This document shows positions 19,320 to 26,733 of a stretch of 64,000 bases of DNA, piece by piece; the first letter of the stretch is position 1, and the number at the start of each line of letters is the position of its first letter. The stretch spans positions 164,674-228,673 of the forward strand of contig NZ_FWXX01000007.1 in NCBI RefSeq assembly GCF_900176475.1. Reading direction: 5' to 3'. The notes under the pieces are model-generated. The model did not search any database. It was not told where the DNA came from and worked only from the letters and a program-made list of their open reading frames with translations. The stretch is from Tropicibacter naphthalenivorans. GTDB lineage: Bacteria > Pseudomonadota > Alphaproteobacteria > Rhodobacterales > Rhodobacteraceae. The position numbers and the translations under genes are program-made.

Positions 19320-19516
19320 GCCGTTGGAAACAGGGCGTGCGCTGGGCAAGGCGCGCGCCATTCCCCTGACGGAATTCAAACGAGTTTAGTGAAAATGGGA
19401 AGGATAGTTCACCTTTCCGCCGCATTTACGCCCCGTGTTTGGAACGGGTATTTCGTGAATCTTACCAGAACAACCGCAGAACCCCGTCAATGCGGTAAGG
19501 TTTGGGAGACAACGAA

Positions 19517-21382
19517 ATGCGCCTTTCACGTCAGGACATCACACGCTTTGCCCGCGAAGAAGACGGCAATGTGACGATCTTTTCGGTCTTCAGCGTCATG
19601 ACGATCCTGACGATCACCGGGGCGGCGGTCGATCTGATGCGCTCCGAGGCGGCGCGCGTGAAAATGCAGGCCACCGTCGACCGCGCGGTTCTGGCGGCGG
19701 CCGATCTGGACCAGATGCAGGCGCCCGACACGGTGGTGCGTGACTACGTGGCCAAGTCCGGTCTGGCCGAAATGCTGACCAACGTCTCGATCGAGACGGG
19801 CGTCAATGATCGCGTCGTCTCTGCCACCACCGAAGGGATGCTGGAAACCCTGTTCCTGCGCTTGGCCGGGCACGACACCCTGACCCAAGGCGCGCTGGCC
19901 ACCGCCGAAGAGCGCATCGCCAACGTCGAGGTGTCCTTGGTTTTGGATATCTCCGGCTCCATGCGCTACAACCAGCGGATGGAACGGCTGAAACCGGCGG
20001 CCAAGGCCTTTGTCGACAAGGTGCTGACCGAGCGCAGCCAGGGCGTCACCACGCTGAACCTTGTGCCCTTTGCGGGCCAAGTGAACCCAGGCGACATCAT
20101 GTTCGATTACTTCCGTGGTGAGCGCCCCAAGCTCAAGCAGAACAACGGCTGGGGCAACGGCGATCAGGACGCGCCGGGCAACTCGCTGTGCAACAACAAT
20201 GCCGAGAACGCCGACGAAGGCGCTGCCGATCCGTCCTGCGCCGATGGCACTGCCACCGTGGACAACAGCTTTTTCCCCGTCTGGCCGCAGGCGATTTCCA
20301 ACGTCGTGATGTATTTCGACACCGACGGCGACGACATCTTTGACCGCGCCCACAAGATCGAGGGCTTCCCCGAGGATGCCCCGCGCGATCTGGATGACAT
20401 TATGGCGGGGGCGGCGGCCTATGCGGTGAACTACGATCCGAGCCTGTATAGCACCACGCAGCTTTTGGGCTTTTCGATCAAGGGTGGGCAGGAAAAGACG
20501 CGCTATTTCACCGTGCGCGGCAACACCAACGGCCCGGCGTCCGAACTGGGGCCGACCAAGAACAACGGCAAGATCCCCGGTCTGACGTTCCAGTACCCGT
20601 GGATCAACTACGCCTATTGGGAAGCGTCCTACGTGGCCCAGCCAGAGGTGGCCGACGAGCAGAACGTGAACATGCCGTCCTCTTGTATCGAGGTGTATGA
20701 CGACGAGTTCTGGACGACCGCTTTGCCGCTGTCAGACGATTTTGTCCCGCATTTCAACTTTTGGCCTACCGATGAGACGGTCATGGACTGGGGCTGGTGC
20801 CCCGAGGATGACAGCGCGATCCAGTATTATTCGTCGGACGCCGCGCAGCTCAAAACCTTTATCGACGGGCTGCGGATGCACGACGGCACCGGTATCCACA
20901 TCGCTTTGAAATATGCGCTGGCGCTGCTGGACCCGATGACACGCGAGGCGGTGGGGCATCTGATCGACGCTGATCTGGTGGCACCTGAATACCTCGGGCG
21001 ACCCATCGACTGGCATGATGGCGAGACCGAAAAATACATCGTTCTTATGACAGATGGGCAGATCACCGACCAGTATCGCCCGGTTGATCCGGACGCGGCC
21101 ATTAACGGAGAGGTTGATCTGCAAACCCAAGGGCCGGGCAGCTACACGGTGCTGTCGGATCAGGCGACCAACACGCAGCAGTTGTTTCGCCAATGTGATC
21201 TGGCGCGGCAAAATGGCGTAGTTGTGTTCACCATCGCCTTTGAAACGAACCAAGCTGCCGCAGACGATATGCGCGCCTGCGCCTCTTCGGACAGCCACTT
21301 TTTTCACGTCCAAGGCACAGAGATCGCCGAAGCCTTTGACTCTATTGCGCGTCAGATCAACAACTTGAGGCTGATCCAATGA
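19517..21382 (+). CDS. TadG-like von Willebrand A protein with QNNGWGNGDQ module (first of tandem pair)
   Basis: This 621-residue protein begins MRLSRQDITRFAREEDGNVTIF, with a membrane helix at about 20-42. The von Willebrand A metal-site motif DISGSM is at D144, S146 and S148, and the 25-residue module is at residues 208-232. It sits just after the VNPGDIMFDYFRGERPK stretch. KYIVLMTDGQ is seen near residue 510. It ends NNLRLIQ, as the next gene's product does. The ATG at 19517 is preferred over an earlier TTG because GGGAG lies nine bases upstream. A second, related gene follows after 183 bases. Role: probably an exposed component of a Tad-type pilus or adhesion system. Confidence 0.85.
   Translation: MRLSRQDITRFAREEDGNVTIFSVFSVMTILTITGAAVDLMRSEAARVKMQATVDRAVLAAADLDQMQAPDTVVRDYVAKSGLAEMLTNVSIETGVNDRVVSATTEGMLETLFLRLAGHDTLTQGALATAEERIANVEVSLVLDISGSMRYNQRMERLKPAAKAFVDKVLTERSQGVTTLNLVPFAGQVNPGDIMFDYFRGERPKLKQNNGWGNGDQDAPGNSLCNNNAENADEGAADPSCADGTATVDNSFFPVWPQAISNVVMYFDTDGDDIFDRAHKIEGFPEDAPRDLDDIMAGAAAYAVNYDPSLYSTTQLLGFSIKGGQEKTRYFTVRGNTNGPASELGPTKNNGKIPGLTFQYPWINYAYWEASYVAQPEVADEQNVNMPSSCIEVYDDEFWTTALPLSDDFVPHFNFWPTDETVMDWGWCPEDDSAIQYYSSDAAQLKTFIDGLRMHDGTGIHIALKYALALLDPMTREAVGHLIDADLVAPEYLGRPIDWHDGETEKYIVLMTDGQITDQYRPVDPDAAINGEVDLQTQGPGSYTVLSDQATNTQQLFRQCDLARQNGVVVFTIAFETNQAAADDMRACASSDSHFFHVQGTEIAEAFDSIARQINNLRLIQ
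20138..20212 (+). repeat. 25-codon module, copy in the first TadG-like gene
   Basis: Residues 208-232 are identical to the module in the TadE/F-like protein encoded at 14921-14995. It lies inside the von Willebrand A domain, in a position where the TadG-like protein at 16099 has no insert. Confidence 0.9.
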
Positions 21383-21509
21383 TTTGCGCGATTTCTATCT
21401 TTTCGCCTACAGCTGACTATACTTTCGGACAGGGCGTTAACAACATCTTCACGAAATGGAACCTGAATGTGCCCAAGTGCGCCACAATCCAGACCCATTC
21501 CTTAACTAA

Positions 21510-21557
21510 TTCCTATTCTTGCCGGACTGCACTCCCCGGCCCGACAAGAATAAGGAA
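21510..21557 (+). promoter_or_regulatory. Hairpin that covers the ribosome-binding site of the second tadG-like gene
   Basis: TTCCTATTCTTG (21510-21521) pairs with CAAGAATAAGGAA (21545-21557), with one bulged base. The 23-base loop has its own CCGG elements. The right arm contains AAGGAA, the only ribosome-binding site within reach of the ATG at 21566. It is a candidate translational switch or an attenuator in the 183-base spacer. Confidence 0.6.
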
Positions 21558-21565
21558 CCAACCGC

Positions 21566-23467
21566 ATGCAAAGAACTTGCGCGTTAAAAAGAACGTTAAA
21601 ATCGTTCAAGGAGAACGATGCGGGCAACGTGACCATCTTCTCCATCTTCATGATCGTTCTCATTCTGACGATCACCGGCGCATCGGTGGACATCATGAGA
21701 TTTGAAGCCACCCGGGCCAAGATGCAATCCAGCATGGACCGCGCGGTTCTGGCCGCCGCCGATCTGGACCAGCTGCAAAAGCCCGATGTCGTCGTCAAAG
21801 ACTACATGGACAAGGCCGGTCTGGGCGACGCGATCGCCAGCGTCAACATCAAGTCCGGTCTTGCCTCGCGCACGGTCGAAGCCACGGGCACCGCGTCGAT
21901 GAAAACGCTGTTCCTGAAAATGGCCGGTGTCGACACGATGACCGCCCCGGCTGTCAGCATCGCCGAGGAAAAGATTTCGAACGTTGAGGTGTCCTTGATC
22001 CTCGATATTTCCGGCTCGATGACCCGCAATGGTCGTATGGACAAGCTCAAGCCCGCCGCGCAGGACTTTGTGAACAAGGTCATGACCGACGAAAGCAACG
22101 GTGTGACCACGCTGAACCTTGTGCCGTTTGCGGGCCAGGTGAACCCCGGCGACATTCTGTTCGATTATTTCCGCGGCGAGCGTCCCAAGATCAAGCAGAA
22201 TAACGGCTTCGGCAACGGCGATCAGGACGCGCCGGGCAACTCCTTGTGCAACAACAACGCCGAGAACGCCACCGATTGCGACGATGCGACGGTCACGACG
22301 ACCCCTGCGGTTCCTGATTACTTCCCCGAATGGAGCGGCAAGCTGACCAACGTGGTGTTCTATTTCGACACCGACGGCGATGACATCTACAATATCGCGC
22401 ATAAGATCGAAGGGTTTCCCGACTATGCCTCGCGCGATGTGGACGACTTCTTTCGCGGTTTCGTGGCCTTTGCCTTTGCCCATGACTGGCGCCTGACGGA
22501 CCCCGAGCAGTTCCTCGGCGTGTCGATCAAGGGCCGCGGTGACAAGACGCGCTACTTCCAGGTCAAGGACGACCAGAACGGCACGGAATCGGACATCGGC
22601 CCGACGCGTAACTCGCGGTACATCCCCGGTGCGACGCTTCAGTACAGCTGGATCGACTACGACTATTGGGCCCCCAGCTACGTGCCGCCTTCGCGTACGC
22701 CGCCGGCCCCGGTCGAAACCGCAGAGGACAACGCCTACACCGACACCAATGTCAACATGCCGTCCTCCTGTGTCGAGATTTATGCGGACGAATTCGCCAA
22801 CACCGAACTGCCCAAATCCAGCGACTATGTCCCGCACTTCAACTACTGGGGCTATGACGAGGAAACCATGGACTGGGGCTGGTGCCCGAGCGAAGACATG
22901 GCGGTGCAGTATTACTCGGCGGACCGTCAGGCGCTGGTGGAGTTCATCGGCAACATGCGGATGCACGACGGTACCGGACTGCACTATGGCATGAAATACG
23001 GCCTCGCGTTGCTGGACCCGGAGAACCAGGACGAGGTGAGCCACCTGATCGCCAACGGACTGGTCGACGAGCGCTTTGAAGGTCGGCCCATCGCCTGGGG
23101 CGACCCGGAAACCGAAAAGTTCATCGTGCTGATGACCGACGGTGACACGACCGACCAGTGGCGTCCGACGAACCCCAAAGATCCGCGCAACGGCGACACC
23201 CCGCTTCTGGCCCAGCACAGCAGCAAAAGCAAACTGCTCTCGCCCCGGTCCGAGAACGTGGCAGCCCTGCTGAAGCAATGTGACCTGGCGCGGGAAAAGG
23301 GCGTGACCGTCTTTACCATCGCCTTTGAAACCAGCGACTCCGGGGCGGCTGACATGCAGGCCTGCGCCTCTTCGCCCAGCCATTTCTTCCGGGTGGAAGG
23401 ATGGGCCATCGACGAGGCCTTCGACACCATCGCCCGCCAGATCAATAACCTGAGGTTGATCCAATGA
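21566..23467 (+). CDS. TadG-like von Willebrand A protein with QNNGFGNGDQ module (second of tandem pair)
   Basis: The 633-residue protein is a close paralogue of the 19517 product over its whole length. It has a membrane helix at about 20-44 (AGNVTIFSIFMIVLILTITG) and the metal-site motif DISGSM at D147, S149 and S151. The module is at residues 211-235 with Phe in place of Trp, and MTDGDTTDQ stands in the C-terminal half. An insertion around PPSRTPPAPVETAEDN is rich in Pro and Ala. The stop overlaps the next gene's start (ATGA), so it is coupled to the TadE-like gene. Its ribosome-binding site lies in a predicted hairpin arm. Confidence 0.85.
   Translation: MQRTCALKRTLKSFKENDAGNVTIFSIFMIVLILTITGASVDIMRFEATRAKMQSSMDRAVLAAADLDQLQKPDVVVKDYMDKAGLGDAIASVNIKSGLASRTVEATGTASMKTLFLKMAGVDTMTAPAVSIAEEKISNVEVSLILDISGSMTRNGRMDKLKPAAQDFVNKVMTDESNGVTTLNLVPFAGQVNPGDILFDYFRGERPKIKQNNGFGNGDQDAPGNSLCNNNAENATDCDDATVTTTPAVPDYFPEWSGKLTNVVFYFDTDGDDIYNIAHKIEGFPDYASRDVDDFFRGFVAFAFAHDWRLTDPEQFLGVSIKGRGDKTRYFQVKDDQNGTESDIGPTRNSRYIPGATLQYSWIDYDYWAPSYVPPSRTPPAPVETAEDNAYTDTNVNMPSSCVEIYADEFANTELPKSSDYVPHFNYWGYDEETMDWGWCPSEDMAVQYYSADRQALVEFIGNMRMHDGTGLHYGMKYGLALLDPENQDEVSHLIANGLVDERFEGRPIAWGDPETEKFIVLMTDGDTTDQWRPTNPKDPRNGDTPLLAQHSSKSKLLSPRSENVAALLKQCDLAREKGVTVFTIAFETSDSGAADMQACASSPSHFFRVEGWAIDEAFDTIARQINNLRLIQ
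22196..22270 (+). repeat. 25-codon module, copy in the second TadG-like gene
   Basis: Residues 211-235 equal the other two copies except for Phe instead of Trp at the fifth position. Against the 20138 copy there are four synonymous codon differences and that single replacement. Confidence 0.9.
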
Positions 23468-24000
23468 TGTGCAAACTCAAGACTTACCTGTCCCGCTTTC
23501 GTCGCGAAGAAGACGGAACCGCGACCATCGAATTTGCGCTGTATTTCACGGTCTTCTTCTTCTTGATCGCCGCCGGGGTGGAAATCGCCTACATGAACCT
23601 GCGTCACGCGATGCTGGAACGGGGGGTGGATCTGGTGACGCGTGACATTCGTCTGAGCACCGGCAACGTGCCCAGCTATGACGACGTGCGCGCCAAGATC
23701 TGCACCGAGGCGGCGATCCTTGAAAGCTGCAATGAAAACTTGCGGTTGGAAATGGTTCAGGTGAACCCGCGGGCCTTTACCGCGGTGCCGGCCTCGGCCG
23801 ACTGTAAGAACGCCGAAGAAGACCCGCGCCCGGTGCGCGCCTTCAACCCCGGTCTGGACAACGATCTGATGCTGATCCGCGCCTGCCTCAAGTACAAGCC
23901 CGTCATGCCGACCACCGGTCTTGGCAAGGCTTTGAACAAAGACGCCGATGGCTATGCCCAGATGGTCGTGACCTCTGCATTCGTACAGGAGCCGAGATAA
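23464..24000 (+). CDS. TadE-like pseudopilin protein (plus-strand cluster)
   Basis: This 178-residue protein has the classical TadE N-terminus EEDGTATIEFALYF, with Glu at residue 23 five positions after Gly. A membrane helix covers about 24-44. The extracytoplasmic domain has cysteine pairs (KICTEAAILESC; LIRACLKYKP). It is the same length as the minus-strand paralogue at 15566. The start overlaps the upstream tadG-like stop by four bases, and the next gene starts three bases after its stop. Confidence 0.85.
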   Translation: MMCKLKTYLSRFRREEDGTATIEFALYFTVFFFLIAAGVEIAYMNLRHAMLERGVDLVTRDIRLSTGNVPSYDDVRAKICTEAAILESCNENLRLEMVQVNPRAFTAVPASADCKNAEEDPRPVRAFNPGLDNDLMLIRACLKYKPVMPTTGLGKALNKDADGYAQMVVTSAFVQEPR

Positions 24001-24003
24001 GCC

Positions 24004-24564
24004 ATGCTCAAGACCTTTCTTGCATCCCGCTTGCGCCGTTTTGCCCGCTCGGAAGAGGGCAACATGACCATCGAGGCTTTGATCTGGATCCCCTTGATTA
24101 TCGCCCTGCTGGCCGCGACGTTTACCTTTCACGACGCGTTTCGTTACAAAAGCCTGAACGTTAAGGCGGCCTATACGATCTCTGACGCGCTGTCGCGTGA
24201 GACCGATCCGATCGACAACGCCTATCTGGACGGCATGGTTGATCTGCTGGAGTTTCTGACGCGCGGGCAGGGGCCGTATTCGTTGCGGGTGACCTTGGTC
24301 CGTTACAACGGCACGGACACCAAGTTCGAATCCGAGTGGTCGCAAGGCCGCGGCGAGTTTGCGCCGCTGACCGATGCCGATCTGGTGACCTTTGCGCCTA
24401 AGCTGCCGAATTTGCTGCACAATGAGCGGGTGATCCTGGTGGAAACCTCGTCCAACTATCAGCCGCCGTTCGAAATTCCGGGGCTGGTCGATAAGGGGCT
24501 GTTCTACAACTTTGGCTTCACCCGACCGCGTTTCGCCCCCAAGATCGTTTGGTCGGACGCATGA
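24004..24564 (+). CDS. TadE/TadF-like pseudopilin protein without the module
   Basis: The 186-residue protein has the prepilin-like motif EEGNMTIEALIWIP and a membrane helix at about 22-42. The SDALSRETDPIDNAYLDGMVDLLEFL region is shared with the minus-strand protein at 14855. It ends at FTRPRFAPKIVWSDA, the point where the 14855 protein (FTRPRYAPQIIFYD) goes on into the module and tail. So the two paralogues differ by the presence or absence of the module-bearing extension. Last gene of the plus-strand cluster. Confidence 0.82.
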   Translation: MLKTFLASRLRRFARSEEGNMTIEALIWIPLIIALLAATFTFHDAFRYKSLNVKAAYTISDALSRETDPIDNAYLDGMVDLLEFLTRGQGPYSLRVTLVRYNGTDTKFESEWSQGRGEFAPLTDADLVTFAPKLPNLLHNERVILVETSSNYQPPFEIPGLVDKGLFYNFGFTRPRFAPKIVWSDA

Positions 24565-24692
24565 CGATTTAGCGCCCCGTTTTGTCGCATACAGACAAGG
24601 CGGTGTCGCAAAATCACGCGGGAATTGTAAGCACGCATTGATACTCGACGACGGGGCTGGTTCACTGGCCCCGTCTTCGTGTGGAGAAAGCG

Positions 24693-25946
24693 ATGTGGTT
24701 TTCAGGATGGCGCGTGCTGAAAGAGGGGCTGACCGGCAACAAAGGCTGGCGGCCACACTGGCGCGATCCTGATCCCAAACCGGTCTATGACGCGGTGATC
24801 ATTGGCGGCGGCGGGCATGGGCTGGCGACGGCCTATTACTTGGCCGCCGAGCATGACATGACCAATATAGCGGTATTGGAAAAAGGCTATTTTGGCGGTG
24901 GCAACGTCGGGCGCAACACGACCATCGTGCGCGCCAACTACAACCTGCCCGGCAACTCGGAGTTCTATTCCCATTCGCTGAAACTGTGGGAAGGGCTAGA
25001 GCAAGAGTTGAACTTCAACACCATGTTCAGCCAGCGCGGGGTGCTGAACCTGTTCCATTCCGATGGCCAGCGCGATTATGCGGCGCGGCGTGGCAACTCC
25101 ATGATAAGCCAAGGCGATGACGCGGTGTTGCTGGACCGCGAAGGCGTGCGCAGCATGGTGCCGTACCTTGATTTCGACAACGGGCGCTTTCCGATTTACG
25201 GCGGGCTGTTCCACCCGCGTGGCGGCACCGCGCGCCACGATGCGGTGGCGTGGGGCTTTGCTCGCGGGGCGGACCAGCGCGGCGTCGATCTTATTCAAAA
25301 TTGCGAAGTCACCGGGATCGACATTCAGAACGGCAAGGTCACCGGCGTGCAAACCTCGCGCGGGGCGATCCGCGCCAAGAAGGTGGCGATTGTCGTTGCG
25401 GGGCGGTCCTCGCAGGTGGCGGCCATGGCCGGGATGCGCCTGCCCATCGAGAGCCACGTCTTGCAGGCTTTTGTCACCGAAGGGCTGAAGCCCTGCATCG
25501 ACCAGGTTGTGACCTTTGGCATGGGGCATTTCTACATCAGCCAGTCCGATAAGGGCGGTTTGGTCTTCGGCGGCGATCTGGATTTCTATGCGTCCTACGC
25601 GGCGCGCGGCAACTTGCCGATGCAAGAGCACGTGATGGAGGCCGCCATGACCCTGATGCCGATGATCGGCAAGGCGCGGGTGCTGCGGTCCTGGGGCGGG
25701 ATCATGGATATGTCGCCCGACGGCTCGCCGGTGATTGATCGCACTGGGGTCGAGGGGCTCTATCTGAATTGCGGCTGGTGCTACGGCGGCTTCAAGGCGG
25801 TGCCGGGCTCGGGCTTTGCGCTGGCGCATTTGATGGCGACGGGGCGGCCGCATGGGTCTGCCGCGCGCCTGCGGCTGGACCGGTTCGAGACCGGATATGG
25901 TTTGATGGACGAAGAGGGCACCGGCGCCCAACACAACCTGCATTGA
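24693..25946 (+). CDS. soxB: Sarcosine oxidase beta subunit
   Basis: This subunit holds the covalent FMN and FAD sites of heterotetrameric sarcosine oxidase, which turns sarcosine into glycine, formaldehyde (or methylene-tetrahydrofolate) and hydrogen peroxide. The 417-residue protein has the dinucleotide fold VIIGGGGHGLATAYYLA, the FGGGNVGRNTTIVRANY stretch and the conserved C-terminal NCGWCYGGFKAVPGSG. The ATG at 24693 follows GGAG at a proper distance. The gene symbol is shared with the unrelated sulfur-oxidation gene soxB at 48417. First gene of the sarcosine operon. Confidence 0.95.
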   Translation: MWFSGWRVLKEGLTGNKGWRPHWRDPDPKPVYDAVIIGGGGHGLATAYYLAAEHDMTNIAVLEKGYFGGGNVGRNTTIVRANYNLPGNSEFYSHSLKLWEGLEQELNFNTMFSQRGVLNLFHSDGQRDYAARRGNSMISQGDDAVLLDREGVRSMVPYLDFDNGRFPIYGGLFHPRGGTARHDAVAWGFARGADQRGVDLIQNCEVTGIDIQNGKVTGVQTSRGAIRAKKVAIVVAGRSSQVAAMAGMRLPIESHVLQAFVTEGLKPCIDQVVTFGMGHFYISQSDKGGLVFGGDLDFYASYAARGNLPMQEHVMEAAMTLMPMIGKARVLRSWGGIMDMSPDGSPVIDRTGVEGLYLNCGWCYGGFKAVPGSGFALAHLMATGRPHGSAARLRLDRFETGYGLMDEEGTGAQHNLH

Positions 25947-25958
25947 GGGGCGAGAGCG

Positions 25959-26462
25959 ATGATTTTGGATATTTTCAAAGAGAAGAACCTGCTGGCGTTG
26001 GCGCTTTGTTTTTGGGGTGGGGCGCTTGCGGCAGAGGATATTCGTCCCGGCTGTTACGAGCGGGTCTACACCGAGGATCATTTGCGCAGCCATCCCGAGC
26101 AGGTGGTCTGGCAGATCCGGCTGAAGGTTGGGGATTGGTTCACCGAAGTGTCGCGCGAGGGCAAGCTGGAGGTGGTCGCCGCCAATCAGGGCCACGCGCG
26201 GTCCAATGACATGATGGGGCGGGTGTTGGAGCAGAGCCTCTATTGCGGGACGGAAACGCGCGGCGATGTGTGTCAGGCGGAATGTGATGCGGGTCGTTTG
26301 GAGGTGATCAAGCAAGACAGTTCAGGGATGATTTTTCGGACGCGGTTCTTGCTGGTGGGCGAGGACGGCTGCGACGGGTTGATGGACTTGGCCGAGGTGC
26401 GGGACCAGTGGGTCAGTTATCGGCTGAACCGGGTGTCTGCTTCGGTTTGTTCAGGGATGTGA
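25959..26462 (+). CDS. Exported protein of unknown function inside the sarcosine oxidase operon
   Basis: I do not recognise this family. The 167-residue product has a short hydrophobic N-terminal segment (LLALALCFWGGALAAED, about residues 10-26) that looks like a signal peptide cut after ALAA. The mature part has an even set of cysteines (about 32, 96, 106, 110, 137 and 164), which suggests disulfides. It lies 12 bases after the beta-subunit gene and 7 bases before the delta-subunit gene, so it is co-transcribed with an enzyme that works in the cytoplasm. That placement is odd for a periplasmic protein. A lipoprotein signal is not evident. Confidence 0.8.
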   Translation: MILDIFKEKNLLALALCFWGGALAAEDIRPGCYERVYTEDHLRSHPEQVVWQIRLKVGDWFTEVSREGKLEVVAANQGHARSNDMMGRVLEQSLYCGTETRGDVCQAECDAGRLEVIKQDSSGMIFRTRFLLVGEDGCDGLMDLAEVRDQWVSYRLNRVSASVCSGM

Positions 26463-26469
26463 GGACGTT

Positions 26470-26733
26470 ATGAGATTGCCTTGCCCCATTTGCGGCACGC
26501 GGGACCGGCGCGAGTTCTACTATCAGGGCGCGGCCTCGATGCTGGAGCGGCCCGTGTCCGGCGAATTGGACGCTTGGCATGCCTATGTGCATGTGCGCGA
26601 TAATCCAGCAGGGCGGACGCGTGATCTTTGGCACCACGAGGCGGGGTGCGGGGCGTGGGTGATCGTCGAGCGGGATACCGTGACCCATGAGGTGTTCGGA
26701 GCCGTTTTGGTGGAGGATGCCGATGCGGATTGA
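26470..26733 (+). CDS. soxD: Sarcosine oxidase delta subunit
   Basis: The delta subunit is a small zinc protein that binds the alpha subunit. This 87-residue product has the expected ligands CPICG near the N-terminus and HHEAGC near residues 55-60. The segment REFYYQGAA and the RDLWHHEAGCGAW region are typical of the family. Its stop lies 11 bases inside the alpha-subunit gene, which indicates coupling. It must not be confused with the cytochrome gene soxD at 51403. Confidence 0.94.
   Translation: MRLPCPICGTRDRREFYYQGAASMLERPVSGELDAWHAYVHVRDNPAGRTRDLWHHEAGCGAWVIVERDTVTHEVFGAVLVEDADAD

Noticed and set aside
21379..21705. 108-codon frame starting at the end of the first TadG-like gene
   Set aside because: It runs out of frame into the second TadG-like gene and does not resemble TadE. 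I treat its start as a vestige and not a gene.
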